A stretch of 64,000 bases of DNA from Terriglobales bacterium (GTDB lineage Bacteria > Acidobacteriota > Terriglobia > Terriglobales > Acidobacteriaceae), in contig DATMPC010000102.1 of assembly GCA_035567895.1 (NCBI GenBank), positions 1 to 64,000 of the forward strand. Direction: 5' to 3'. The notes beneath the pieces were generated by a model that did not search any database, had not been told where the DNA came from, and worked only from the letters and a program-made list of their open reading frames with translations. This document shows positions 17,320-27,143 of the stretch, piece by piece. Position 1 is the first letter of the stretch. Each line of letters begins with the position of its first letter. The position numbers were made by a program, and so were the translations under genes.

Positions 17320-17565
17320 GTGAGTCGCCGGGCCAAACTGGTAGTGCTGGGTGTTGTCCTTGGGGCGATTTTGTATGTGTTGATTTCCCCTCTCCCGGAG
17401 CTGGCTGCCACCAACACTCTTAAGTTTCCCGTATTTCCGTTAATCCTGATTCTTCTCATCCTCTTATCCCCCACAGATAGTCCACGGCTGGTAAGGCTTT
17501 CGGGCGAAGCTGGTTGGTCCGACTGCCACATTTTGCTAGGGCGAACTTGCGTTATGCTCTGCTAA
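17320..17565 (+). CDS. small predicted membrane protein
   Basis: From a GTG at 17320 the frame encodes 81 residues with two hydrophobic stretches, LVVLGVVLGAILYVLISPLPE and FPVFPLILILLILLS. The motif ISPLPEL between them is familiar from small acidobacterial membrane proteins. The C-terminal 30 residues look poorly conserved and may mark a frameshifted or decayed end. A TTG at 17293 is an alternative start. No function can be assigned. Confidence 0.4.
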   Translation: MSRRAKLVVLGVVLGAILYVLISPLPELAATNTLKFPVFPLILILLILLSPTDSPRLVRLSGEAGWSDCHILLGRTCVMLC

Positions 17566-17665
17566 TCTGTCACGCATCCGAGTTCCTGCATGGCTGATTT
17601 TTCTTTATATTGTTCTGCTTTAGATTGTGGCCAGCGCGTTGGCTGAGGTGAGGTTGGAGGTCCTG

Positions 17666-18475
17666 ATGGGGCACTGGAAAGACATCATGCTGAGGGGAGC
17701 GGTGATTCCTCTCCAACAGATGGCAATGTTCCGCGAGCAAGTTGCGGTTCTGCGCGGTTCCCTGAGCTGCGAGGACCGGGCGCGGCACGAGCTGGTTCGC
17801 TTCGGCGCCCTGCTCCATGAGAACGGCTTTGTCGCGGCTACCGACGGCAATCTCTCGGTGCGGCTTGAGCAAGGTCGCGTGATGATCACGCCGTCGGGCT
17901 TCAGCAAAGGGATGATGCAGCCTGAGGATATGGTCGTCGTCGATCTCGCCGGAGGAAAGCTGGAAGGCACTTATAACGCCTCGAGCGAGGTTGAGATGCA
18001 CCTCGCCATCTACCAGGAGCGACGTGACGTAGACGCGGTCGTGCACGCGCATCCATGTACGGCAACGGCATTCGCCTGCAACGGAATCTCCCTGGAAGAA
18101 CCCATTTGTGCCGAAGTAGTGATGACGCTTGGCAAAGTTCCGTTGGCCCCATATGCGACGACGGGCACACCTGAGCTGACCAGCAGCATCCTGCCGTTTA
18201 TCCGCGATCATCAGGCGATTCTGCTGGCGAATCACGGCGTGGTGACCTACGGCGAAGATCTGATGACGGCATACCTTCGCATGGAAGCCGTCGAGCACTT
18301 TGCCAAAGTAACCTTAGCGGCTCGTCAGATCGGGGCTCCGCAGGTGCTCAATCCAGTTCAGTTGGAAGCGCTGGAGCACGCACGGCGAAAGTACGTCGAT
18401 CGTCAGCCGACAAAGTTCGATCGTCCTGGGCTCGCCCTCGAGACGCTGTGGCCTCAACTGGCCCGCAGGAACTAA
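17666..18475 (+). CDS. class II aldolase/adducin family protein
   Basis: Zinc-dependent aldolase-fold enzyme of the FucA/AraD family, acting on a phosphorylated sugar or sugar acid in the cytosol. The start at 17666 is preferred because GGAGGT stands just ahead of this ATG; the frame reaches back to a GTG at 17627. In the 269-residue protein the aldolase domain begins near SCEDRARHELVRFG. It keeps TDGNLSVRL (phosphate-binding region), the catalytic Glu of ASSEVEMH, the zinc ligands in VVHAHPCTA and the third ligand in LLANHGVVTYG. The N-terminal 30 residues before the domain are unusual. Substrate is not predictable; ribulose-, fuculose- and rhamnulose-phosphates are options. No sugar operon is adjacent. 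Confidence 0.85.
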   Translation: MGHWKDIMLRGAVIPLQQMAMFREQVAVLRGSLSCEDRARHELVRFGALLHENGFVAATDGNLSVRLEQGRVMITPSGFSKGMMQPEDMVVVDLAGGKLEGTYNASSEVEMHLAIYQERRDVDAVVHAHPCTATAFACNGISLEEPICAEVVMTLGKVPLAPYATTGTPELTSSILPFIRDHQAILLANHGVVTYGEDLMTAYLRMEAVEHFAKVTLAARQIGAPQVLNPVQLEALEHARRKYVDRQPTKFDRPGLALETLWPQLARRN

Positions 18476-18537
18476 TCAGGTCCAACAGCGGCCTGCGAAA
18501 AAAGGTCGACCTACAGTCAGGGCCCTGTCCGGAAACA

Positions 18538-18566
18538 ATTCACTGCTAATTCACTGTTATTCACTG
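18538..18566. repeat. ATTCACTG short direct repeats
   Basis: ATTCACTG occurs three times here (18538, 18549, 18559) with 10-11 base spacing, and ATTCACTGTTA again near 18630. It lies in the 230-base gap between the aldolase gene and the next gene. No coding signal is seen. It may be the remains of a phage-integration or tandem-repeat region, but this is unproven. Confidence 0.45.
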
Positions 18567-18706
18567 TTCCTAAAACCGCAATTTGCGGATTCTCGGCAGA
18601 AGTCGATAACTGCTGAGTTAGTTTGAGAAAATTCACTGTTAAATTCGCTGTTCTTTGGCTTTTGGCTGACAGCTCTTTTCACTCCCAAGAACGTCGACGA
18701 CTCAGG

Positions 18707-18979
18707 CTAGTGAACCTGGAGTGGCTTGAAACCTTTGCTCGGCACCGTCCACACCACGGATCCTTGCTCGTCGTAGAACTCGATCGCCGATTGATCGTTC
18801 TTCATACCCATCCTGGCCCGGACTCGTCCACTGCTGTCCTTCAAGACGAATTCCTGAGCCTCTACCGTTCTGGTGCGCGGCTCAATCTGCCCGTGAGCAC
18901 CGAGAAAGATGGCGCACGCCAGAAGCATCAGTAAGAACCAACTCGCGATCCTCCAGTAGTTCACATTTCCAGCTGACAT
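18707..18979 (-). CDS. membrane-anchored conserved hypothetical
   Basis: The start at 18979 is fixed by GGAGG five bases upstream of the ATG; a longer frame runs upstream but lacks support and overlaps the divergent VOC gene. Of 90 residues, one hydrophobic segment (WRIASWFLLMLLACAIFLGA) forms a signal anchor. It is followed by the domain EAQEFVLKDSSGRVRARMGMKNDQSAI (quoted as blocks EFVLKDSSGRVRARMG and AIEFYDEQGSVVW). This short beta repeat of the form FVLxDxxGxxRAxxG occurs in many acidobacterial envelope proteins. No function is known to me. It is divergent from the VOC gene with about 160 bases between. Confidence 0.65.
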   Translation of the reverse strand: MSAGNVNYWRIASWFLLMLLACAIFLGAHGQIEPRTRTVEAQEFVLKDSSGRVRARMGMKNDQSAIEFYDEQGSVVWTVPSKGFKPLQVH

Positions 18980-19139
18980 TTCGTCCTCCAGGTGTGGAGT
19001 CGGCCGGGCACACTCCGGCTCAGCCGCTGCAGGAAGGAAGAATGTGGATCGGCGGAACTCTTGCAGACTCTTTCGCCGAATCCTTCGGACGTTTCCGCCA
19101 GTGGCAGGAGGAATCCAAGGCGGTGCCAATAGTTTTAGA

Positions 19140-19607
19140 ATGGCAACGTCTTTGGGGGCCTCAACCGTGAGCGTTGAAGCGAAATTGGAAGCAAATGTCA
19201 GACAGGCTGTGCCATTCTTTGGCGTGTCAGACATCGAGAGATCGGTGCGCTATTACACGGAAAGCCTTGGCTTTGTGATGACAAACAAGTGGATTCACGA
19301 AGGCAAGCTTCGCTGGTGCTGGCTCGAATTGGGCGAGGCAGCCTTGATGCTGCAGGAGTTCTGGCGCGAGGGACACCATGCGAATGTGCCGACGGAAAAG
19401 CTAGGAGTGGGCGTCTCGATCTGTTTCACCTGCAGAGACGCCCTCGCGATCTATCGCGAGCTCAGGTCAAAGGGCGTCGAAGCGCAACGGCCATTCGTCG
19501 GCAACGCCATGTGGGTTACATCCGTATCAGACCCGGATGGCTACAAGTTGTTCTTTGAAAGTCCAACCAACGCGCCAGAAGAATCGGAATACTCGGAAGC
19601 CTTGTGA
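19140..19607 (+). CDS. VOC family (glyoxalase/bleomycin-resistance-like) protein
   Basis: Small metal-binding or ligand-binding protein of the vicinal oxygen chelate superfamily. From the ATG at 19140 it has 155 residues; a GTG at 19167 is an alternative start, since conservation begins near VRQAVPFFGVSDIERSVRYY. A single paired beta-alpha-beta-beta-beta module ends in VTSVSDPDGYKLFFE, the typical C-terminal VOC strand with the metal-ligand Glu. Glyoxalase, dioxygenase or resistance activity cannot be distinguished. The 3' two-fifths of this gene, plus about 330 bases downstream, recur at 39305-39833 as a broken copy, and a 27-base piece of the gene recurs just downstream at 19943-19969. Confidence 0.82.
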   Translation: MATSLGASTVSVEAKLEANVRQAVPFFGVSDIERSVRYYTESLGFVMTNKWIHEGKLRWCWLELGEAALMLQEFWREGHHANVPTEKLGVGVSICFTCRDALAIYRELRSKGVEAQRPFVGNAMWVTSVSDPDGYKLFFESPTNAPEESEYSEAL

Positions 19608-19941
19608 AAAGGGGAGAGTGAAGAAAGCAACTGCAAGTGCAAAGACTCACGCAGATCAACGCAGATTTTAGAGATTCACACAGATAGGCAAGGGAGATCT
19701 CCTGAACCTCTGAGTCCCGTTGGTGAAATCCTGTGGTTCACGAATGCACGTCGGTAGAGGATCTCCAAGGTACAGTTCCCGTTGACATTCCCAGGAAAAT
19801 CCGCGTCAATCCGTTAAATCTGCATTGATCTGCTGAGTTTTTGGTTTTGGCGTCAGATTACAAACCGCCCCACAGTGCGTCCATAAAACGTCGCTAACTC
19901 TGGGCCGCGGGGAGAGCCTCTCCTTTGCTGGATAGAACCCG
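19405..19941. repeat. segmental duplication, intact locus copy
   Basis: This segment, from GAGTGGGCGTCTCGATCTG inside the VOC gene to GGATAGAACCCG, is repeated at 39305-39833 with scattered substitutions and small indels, above roughly 90 percent identity by eye. It spans the 3' part of the VOC gene and its downstream flank. Confidence 0.85.
19641..19850. repeat. CACGCAGATCAACGCAGAT inverted-repeat element (copy 1)
   Basis: Left arm has ACTCACGCAGATCAACGCAG; the right arm carries the complement as CTGCATTGATCTGCTGAG followed by TTTTTGGTTTTGG. It lies in the 562-base gap between the VOC gene and gdhA, where no gene is seen. Other copies are at 34260-34388 and, within the duplication, 39533-39741. 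Confidence 0.7.
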
Positions 19942-19942
19942 C

Positions 19943-19969
19943 CGTCGGCAACGCCCTGTGGGTTACATC
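19943..19969. repeat. 27-base fragment copied from the VOC gene
   Basis: CGTCGGCAACGCC-TGTGGGTTACATC matches 19496-19522 inside the VOC gene at 26 of 27 bases (the A at 19509 is C here). It starts directly at the downstream end of the duplicated segment. Confidence 0.7.
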
Positions 19970-19992
19970 AAATCCAACATTGCCGCTGAAGT

Positions 19993-20030
19993 GGTAGTGT
20001 CTTAATGGGACATGCTGATAAGACACCACC
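19993..20030. repeat. GGTAGTGTCTTA hairpin
   Basis: GGTAGTGTCTTA (19993-20004) and TAAGACACCACC (20019-20030) form an 11/12 inverted repeat. The arm resembles the GGTAGTGTCTCAG ends seen at 30017-30030 and 53950-53962. Confidence 0.6.
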
Positions 20031-20169
20031 CTGAAGGTTCGTTATTTGCGCAGTGTGGTATCCGAAATCTATACTGATAAGTTTGCTCGGGCGGCAGGTT
20101 TCAAGAGATGGCTCCCGTCTTGCCTGCGGCGTTCATATTTCTCAATCCGATCTTTAGCGAGACCATCCG

Positions 20170-21462
20170 ATGACGACTCAAGCGAAGGAACCCAGCATTA
20201 GTACTCTCTCCGCCGAACAGGAATTCAACCCGTGGGAAGCCCAGGCCGCGCGCTTCGATTTGGCGGCACAGAAACTGAAGCTTGATCCCGGCATCTGGAA
20301 GGTTCTGCGCTATCCCAACCGCGAGATCATCGTCCACATTCCGGTACAAATGGACAACGGCAGTATCGAGGTCTTCACGGGATTCCGCGTGCAACACTCG
20401 ATCGCACGCGGACCGGCAAAGGGTGGAATCCGCTACAGCCCGGATGTCTCGCTCGACGAGGTGCGCGCCCTGGCTAGCTGGATGACGTGGAAGTGCGCGG
20501 TCGTAAACATTCCCTTCGGAGGAGCCAAGGGCGGAGTCATTTGCGATCCCAAGAAGCTTTCGCAAATCGAACTCGAAAAGATTACTCGTCGCTACACTGC
20601 CGAACTCATCGAGTTTATCGGTCCGGAGAAGGACGTTCCCGCTCCCGACATGAACACGAACGAGCAGACGATGGCGTGGATCATGGACACCTATTCGATG
20701 CACATGCGTCAGACTGTCACGGCCGTAGTGACAGGCAAGCCTCTTAACATCGGTGGATCGCGAGGCCGCCGTGAGGCCACTGGACGTGGCCTGATGATCG
20801 TCTGCAACGAAGCCGTGCGCAAGTTAGGTATGCAGCCGGAAACTACACGCGTGATAATCCAGGGCTTCGGCAATGTTGGTTCAAACGCCGCCAAGCTGAT
20901 GGCCGACGCCGGCTACAAGATCATCGGCATCGGCGAATACGACGGCGGTCTTTATAACAAGAACGGAATCGACGTCGATGCACTCCTCGTGCATCGCCAA
21001 CGCAATGGCACGATCACAGGATTCAAAGGAGCAGAGGCGGCAAACACCAATGAGTTGCTGGTTACGGACTGCGACATCCTTGTTCCGGCAGCAACTGAGA
21101 ACGTAATCACTAGCCGCAACGCCGACAAGATCAAAGCCCGGATCATTGCCGAAGGAGCCAACGGCCCGACCACCGCCGTAGCCGACGACATTCTCGCCGA
21201 CAAGAACATCTTCGTAATTCCCGACATTCTCGCGAATGCCGGCGGAGTAACCGCTTCATACTTCGAGTGGGTGCAGGATCGCCAGGGCTTCTTCTGGAAA
21301 GAGTCTGTAGTGAACGAGCAACTCGAAGACATTCTGAAAGAATCGTTCGACGAAGTGGTTCGCTATTCAGAGACGCACAACGTAAACAATCGCATTGCCG
21401 CCTACATGCTGGCAGTAGATCGTGTGCAGTTCACAATTCGACAGCGCGGAATATATGCGTGA
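20170..21462 (+). CDS. gdhA: glutamate dehydrogenase (Glu/Leu/Phe/Val family)
   Basis: Cytosolic hexameric enzyme that interconverts glutamate with 2-oxoglutarate plus ammonia using NAD(P). The 430 residues match the GdhA/RocG length. The glutamate-binding region reads [13 protein letters not shown], the catalytic lysine is Lys108 in [38 protein letters not shown] is intact, and the Rossmann nucleotide site is [17 protein letters not shown] (GxGxxG). The glutamate-specific substrate segment rather than a leucine or phenylalanine type is favoured, since the length and domain order are those of glutamate dehydrogenases. It is a single gene. Together with amt and P-II in the same window it belongs to ammonium assimilation, though not in one operon. 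Confidence 0.93.
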   Translation: MTTQAKEPSISTLSAEQEFNPWEAQAARFDLAAQKLKLDPGIWKVLRYPNREIIVHIPVQMDNGSIEVFTGFRVQHSIARGPAKGGIRYSPDVSLDEVRALASWMTWKCAVVNIPFGGAKGGVICDPKKLSQIELEKITRRYTAELIEFIGPEKDVPAPDMNTNEQTMAWIMDTYSMHMRQTVTAVVTGKPLNIGGSRGRREATGRGLMIVCNEAVRKLGMQPETTRVIIQGFGNVGSNAAKLMADAGYKIIGIGEYDGGLYNKNGIDVDALLVHRQRNGTITGFKGAEAANTNELLVTDCDILVPAATENVITSRNADKIKARIIAEGANGPTTAVADDILADKNIFVIPDILANAGGVTASYFEWVQDRQGFFWKESVVNEQLEDILKESFDEVVRYSETHNVNNRIAAYMLAVDRVQFTIRQRGIYA

Positions 21463-21476
21463 GGAGACGGCGATAG

Positions 21477-21543
21477 GCGATAGGCAATAAGCGAAAACGC
21501 CTTTTCGGTTTCAGCCTATTGCCTGTTGCTTATCGCCTATTGC
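21477..21543. repeat. GCGATAGGCAATAAGC inverted repeat between gdhA and the E2 gene
   Basis: GCGATAGGCAATAAGC (21477-21492) pairs with GCTTATCGCCTATTGC (21528-21543) at 14 of 16 positions. GCGAAAACGCCTTTTCGG lies in the loop. It could serve as a terminator for gdhA, but lacks a clean T-run. Confidence 0.65.
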
Positions 21544-21620
21544 CTCGCACTAGCGCCGCAGTTGTTGCGCTTATAATTAAAAGTTGCGTTCTAGCTCAGA
21601 TTTTTGCTAGTGGAGACAGC

Positions 21621-22997
21621 ATGCCAACAGATGTAATCATGCCTCAGATGGGCGAATCCATCTTCGAAGGCACTCTTACCAAATGGTTGAAAAAGCCCGG
21701 CGATAAAGTGCAGCGCGACGAGCCTCTTTTTGAGATCTCCACCGATAAGGTCGACGCCGAGATTCCCGCTCCTGCCAGCGGTGTGCTGAAGGAAGTAAAG
21801 ATTCAAGAAGGTACAACCGTTCAGGTAAATACGGTCGTTGGTGTTATCGATGGTGACGGCGCCGGAGGTGTTGCGCCGAGTGCTCCCGCCAAAGCGGCGA
21901 CACCAGAACCAGCCAAAGCTTCTGCTCCTGCGCGTCCCGCGACCACCGCTCAGCCCAGTGCCCCGTCTCAAGACGAAGATGAAACTGAGACAGAAAGTAT
22001 CGCAGGCTCTAGTGCTCAACCTTCAAATGTTACTGAGATCAGCACTGGCGATAGCGATCGCGTCCGCTCCAGCCCGCTGGTCCGCAAGATCGCAAAAGAG
22101 AACAACGTCAACTTGACTCAGGTTCCCGGAACGGGAACGGGCGGGCGTATTACCAAAGAGGACATCCTCGGATTCATCCAGAAATATCCTGCAGGAGCAC
22201 AGGCCCCGGCTCCAGCGCAGCGTCCGGCGGCTGCGGCGCCAAGCGCCCCACAAGCAGCGGCAGTCCCTGTTCCGTTGCTGCCCGCTCCCACTCTCGGCGA
22301 ATTGGTGCCGATGACCAAGATGCGCTCGATCATCGCGCAGCGCATGGTTGAGTCCAAGCACACCAGCGCTCACGTCCACACGGTCTTCAAGGTGGACATG
22401 ACGCGGATAGTGAAGATCCGCGAGCGCGAGCGCGCTAAATTTGAAACGCGCAATGGCGTAAAGCTTACCTACATGCCATTCATAGCACGCGCAGTGATTG
22501 CCGGTATCAAGCAGATGCCGATTATCAACTCGTCAGTGGAAGGCGATGGCATCCGCTATCACAAGAATGTGAACATCGGTATCGCGGTCGCGCTCGATTG
22601 GGGATTGATTGTGCCGGTAGTAAAGCAGGCGGAAGAGCGCAGCTTCGTCGGCCTGCAGCGCGCCATCAACGACCTCGCTGAGCGCGCCCGTGCCAAGAAA
22701 CTCCTGCCAGACGAAGTTGTGGGCGGCACGTTTACGATTACCAATCCGGGAATCTTCGGTCCGCAGTTTGGGACTCCAATCATCATGCAGCCTCAAAGCG
22801 CGATTCTCGGTATGGGCGGACTGTTCAAAGAGCCGGTCGTAATTACAGATAAAGATGGAAACGATCTGATCGCAATTCGCTCCATCATTCGTCTCACCCT
22901 CGGCTACGACCACCGCATCATCGACGGCGCCGATGCCGACAAGTTCATGGTGGCGATTCGCAATTACCTCGAGAATTGGTCAGAGGATATTGGCTAG
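21621..22997 (+). CDS. 2-oxoacid dehydrogenase E2 (dihydrolipoyl acyltransferase)
   Basis: Core subunit of a 2-oxoglutarate, pyruvate or branched-chain 2-oxoacid dehydrogenase complex; it transfers the acyl group from lipoate to CoA. The start at 21621 is supported by GGAGAC upstream and by the family opening MPTDVIMPQMGESI; the frame reaches back to 21519. The 458-residue protein has a lipoyl domain with the lipoylated Lys in EISTDKVDAEIP, a long Ala/Pro linker, a peripheral-subunit-binding domain (RSSPLVRKIAKENNVNL to GRITKEDIL), a second Ala/Pro linker and the catalytic domain with DHRIIDGADADKF at the C-terminus (His/Asp active site). E1 and E3 are not adjacent, so the complex cannot be identified; SucB is likely but unproven. 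Confidence 0.92.
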   Translation: MPTDVIMPQMGESIFEGTLTKWLKKPGDKVQRDEPLFEISTDKVDAEIPAPASGVLKEVKIQEGTTVQVNTVVGVIDGDGAGGVAPSAPAKAATPEPAKASAPARPATTAQPSAPSQDEDETETESIAGSSAQPSNVTEISTGDSDRVRSSPLVRKIAKENNVNLTQVPGTGTGGRITKEDILGFIQKYPAGAQAPAPAQRPAAAAPSAPQAAAVPVPLLPAPTLGELVPMTKMRSIIAQRMVESKHTSAHVHTVFKVDMTRIVKIRERERAKFETRNGVKLTYMPFIARAVIAGIKQMPIINSSVEGDGIRYHKNVNIGIAVALDWGLIVPVVKQAEERSFVGLQRAINDLAERARAKKLLPDEVVGGTFTITNPGIFGPQFGTPIIMQPQSAILGMGGLFKEPVVITDKDGNDLIAIRSIIRLTLGYDHRIIDGADADKFMVAIRNYLENWSEDIG

Positions 22998-23007
22998 GGA
23001 ACAATAG

Positions 23008-23035
23008 GAAGAGACGCAGCATGCTGCGTCTCTTC
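23008..23035. terminator. palindromic terminator between E2 gene and ligA
   Basis: GAAGAGACGCAGC and GCTGCGTCTCTTC form a perfect palindrome separated only by AT. It sits midway between two convergent stop codons. A similar AGAGACGC stem is at 51454-51479. A weak T-run (CGTTGTTT) follows on the plus strand. Confidence 0.7.
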
Positions 23036-23040
23036 GTTGT

Positions 23041-25086
<2,046 letters not shown>

Positions 25087-25143
25087 TCAAGAGCATCCCG
25101 TTCGTTGTTTGTGCCTGGTGGTAACCTGAAAAACCCCAAAGCT

Positions 25144-25605
25144 GAACACGGAGGGCACGGAGGGATGCAAGAGGGCGCAGGGAGGGCGATTTCACTTTCG
25201 GAACATCAAATCATCAAAGCGGCGTTGAAGGTCCACTCTGAGTTGGGACCGGGATTGCTGGAAAGTGCCTAGCAGGCATGCCTCGCGTACGAGCTTCGAA
25301 AGGCGGGGCTTGAGGTCAAATCGGAGGTGGCCTTGCCGGTGATCTATGACAACGTCGCCCTGGACATCGGTTATAGGATCGATCTGCTAATCGAGAATGA
25401 AATTATCGTGGAGATAAAAGCAATCGAGAGGGTCGTACCTGTTCACAAAGCCCAATTGCTCTCTTATCTGCGGTTGAGTAAGAAAAGAGTAAAGAGTAGG
25501 GTTGTTGCTGAACTTCAACGTGCCTCACCTGCGCGAGGGAATTCATCGCGTCGTGAACGGTCCCAACCTAAGACTTCCTTCATGACCTCCGTGTCCTCCG
25601 TGTTC
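25144..25605. repeat. 24-base inverted repeats enclosing the GxxExxY pseudogene
   Basis: GAACACGGAGGGCACGGAGG (25144-25163, running on to GATG at 25167) is matched in inverse by CATGACCTCCGTGTCCTCCG TGTTC (25581-25605), about 22 of 24 bases. The left repeat runs into the gene's start codon and the right one overlaps its stop codon. A related pair with AACACGAAGGTCACGAAGG arms lies at 63803-63964. Confidence 0.8.
25165..25585 (+). pseudogene. GxxExxY family protein, broken by a stop and a 7-base duplication
   Basis: Restored, the frame reads VHSELGPGLLESAYQACLAYELRKAGLEVKSE (shown here as VHSELGPGLLESA and QACLAYELRKAGLEV), then RIDLLIENEIIVEIKAIE, then LLSYLRLSKKRVGLLLNFNV. This is the GxxExxY family (PF13366), whose D...ExK pattern resembles PD-(D/E)XK nucleases. 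The tyrosine codon of the GxxExxY signature itself is TAG (25270-25272), and AAGAGTA is tandemly duplicated near 25487-25500, shifting the frame. Without these lesions the protein would be about 135 residues and end at TGA 25583-25585. The inner fragment from 25327 is still open but lacks the N-terminal motif. Its role in any bacterium is not established. Confidence 0.8.
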
Positions 25606-25613
25606 AATTTGTT

Positions 25614-26327
25614 TTACGCTTCGATGGCCACATGACACACTCGCCCGACGATCATCTCTGAAGGATCTGAGCCTTCTAGTGGCAGCACACTGATCGGATG
25701 TAGCTGGTTATGCGGACGGAGCACGAGGTGATCTCCGTCCCGCTCTACATATTTGATGGTGCATTGGCGATTCCGACGAACGGCATAGATATTGGTCTCA
25801 TTACGCCGATAGGGCTGCAGCAGGTTGTAGTGACGATCGATCAATACGGTAGCGCCAGGCAAGAGGCGCGGATACATACTCGATGCCTCCTGGGCGTGTA
25901 CTTTCATCAGCACAAAGCGCTGCCATTCTTCTCTGCCTTTGGCCGCGGCCGGACGCAGGCGTCGTAGAAATGATTTCTTGAATTTCAGAATGTCGCGCAC
26001 ATTGTCACGCGTGATGGTTGGAGCTGTGGCAGCGACCTCCGGCTCAGTGAGAACGACATTCTCGAAGTCGCCGTCGGAGGATGTGATGCTGCTGGCGCGC
26101 TTGTTGATCTCTTCCCGCTTCAGCAGGTCATAAACCGAAAGATTCTGCGCAGAGAGGATCCGATCCATTCCCTCCAGGCTCAGCGAGCGCTTACGGTTCA
26201 GAAAGTTGGAAATGTACGCCTGCTCGAATCCAGTCTGCTTGGCCAGGCCGAGCCCGGTGAGTTTTCTGGCTTTAATGCGCTCCCACAAGACGCGACGCAG
26301 CTCTTCCTGAAGCGCACTGGCGTTCAT
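25614..26327 (-). CDS. XRE-type transcriptional regulator with S24 (LexA-like) domain
   Basis: DNA-binding regulator of 237 residues. The N-terminal helix-turn-helix (residues about 14-70) reads GLGLAKQTGFEQAYISNFLNRKRSLSLEGMDRIL, abbreviated by its core QTGFEQAYISNFLNRKRSLS. The C-terminal half resembles the S24 peptidase fold of LexA/CI repressors: SSMYPRLLPGATVLID gives the region of the serine and CTIKYVERDGDHLVL that of the lysine of the dyad. Self-cleavage is therefore possible but unproven, since the linker cleavage site is not recognisable. No prophage surrounds it. Two near-palindromes just upstream (26336-26374) may be its own operator. It lies 44 bases behind the acyltransferase gene on the same strand. 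Confidence 0.75.
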   Translation of the reverse strand: MNASALQEELRRVLWERIKARKLTGLGLAKQTGFEQAYISNFLNRKRSLSLEGMDRILSAQNLSVYDLLKREEINKRASSITSSDGDFENVVLTEPEVAATAPTITRDNVRDILKFKKSFLRRLRPAAAKGREEWQRFVLMKVHAQEASSMYPRLLPGATVLIDRHYNLLQPYRRNETNIYAVRRNRQCTIKYVERDGDHLVLRPHNQLHPISVLPLEGSDPSEMIVGRVCHVAIEA

Positions 26328-26335
26328 CCCGCGAA

Positions 26336-26374
26336 TATATCATTGGGATATACCGTCGAGACAGTGATATGTCA
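26336..26374 (-). promoter_or_regulatory. candidate operator of the XRE-S24 regulator
   Basis: TATATC-ATTGG-GATATA (26336-26352) is a perfect 6-base inverted repeat, nine bases from the regulator start codon. GTGATATGTCAC (26363-26374) is an imperfect palindrome next to it. Position suggests autoregulation; this is inference. Confidence 0.4.
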
Positions 26375-27091
26375 CGGCCGATACACGGCTTCGGCACGCC
26401 GCTGCGCAATCTCCAGCTCCGACTGCATCCGCGCGAGCGACGGCTCATGACTAGCATCGCCCGCACCCCTGATCGGACTGCGCACGTAGCAGTGAATGCG
26501 CGAGAACGGCTTGGGAAGTATGAACGCATCCCACGTTCGCAGAATCCAGGCTCGTTCCACGGCCACGTAGAAACAGAAGATAGGAGCGCCAGACACTCGT
26601 GCCAGATGAATCGGTCCCGGTTTGGCTACATACCGAGGACCTCGCGGGCCATCGATGGTGAACGCAACAAAAGCGCCGGTCTCCAACTCGCGCTGCAACT
26701 CCCGCAGCGACTGCACGGCGCCGCGGGAGCTCGATCCGCGGACAGCGCGGAATCCGAGGCGCTCGATAATCCGAGCAATGTATTCGCCGTCATAGCTCCG
26801 GCTGGTGAGCACGCGGATTCCCTTGTTCCGGAACAAGTGTGCAGCTGGGAAGACGCATCGATGCCAGAAGCAGTAGATCGCAGGACGCGTACGCGGCTCG
26901 TTGTCCGAACCAGGCTCGTAAGTGAATGAGGCACGCAGAGTGGGGCCAATCAATCGTATTGCCAGGTAGCCTGCCCACGAGATCAGCCATAGCGAGAGCC
27001 GTTGCTTGAAGGAAAACCGGGAAGGCCGAGTTTCTTCCGGAGGTGCGTTCTCGATGGTGTCCTCAACAGTAGCTGCCGGATTCCGGTCCAC
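26372..27091 (-). CDS. DUF374 lysophospholipid acyltransferase-like protein
   Basis: This 239-residue protein belongs to the DUF374 branch of the LPLAT acyltransferases, relatives of PlsC and lipid A acyltransferases. Recognisable blocks are AIYCFWHRCVFPAAH (the family's variant of the HX4D-like acyl acceptor site), LTSRSYDGEYIARIIERLGF, RGSSSRGAVQSLREL and FTIDGPRGPRYVAKPGPI. The hydrophobic N-terminus (LWLISWAGYLAIRLIGP) probably tethers it to the inner membrane. Related genes often sit near lipid-A or glycosyltransferase genes, but here the divergent neighbour is a phosphatidyltransferase 52 bases away, fitting a membrane-lipid context. Acyl donor and acceptor are unknown. Confidence 0.82.
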   Translation of the reverse strand: MDRNPAATVEDTIENAPPEETRPSRFSFKQRLSLWLISWAGYLAIRLIGPTLRASFTYEPGSDNEPRTRPAIYCFWHRCVFPAAHLFRNKGIRVLTSRSYDGEYIARIIERLGFRAVRGSSSRGAVQSLRELQRELETGAFVAFTIDGPRGPRYVAKPGPIHLARVSGAPIFCFYVAVERAWILRTWDAFILPKPFSRIHCYVRSPIRGAGDASHEPSLARMQSELEIAQRRAEAVYRP

Positions 27092-27143
27092 AGCAGTATT
27101 CTAGGAGGAGGACACAGCTACATCCTGCAGAAAACCAGGTCGA

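Noticed and set aside
17163-17531. 122-residue minus-strand frame opposite the small membrane protein
   Set aside because: Composition is that of a shadow frame, while the plus strand has two clear hydrophobic segments and a familiar motif.
19608-20169. Possible CRISPR-like or array-like repeats
   Set aside because: Repeats here are inverted or single duplicates with variable spacing; there is no regular spacer array and no cas gene in the window.
25614-26327. Prophage remnant suggested by the CI/LexA-like regulator
   Set aside because: No integrase, portal, capsid or lysis gene is near; neighbours are lipid-synthesis and repair genes.
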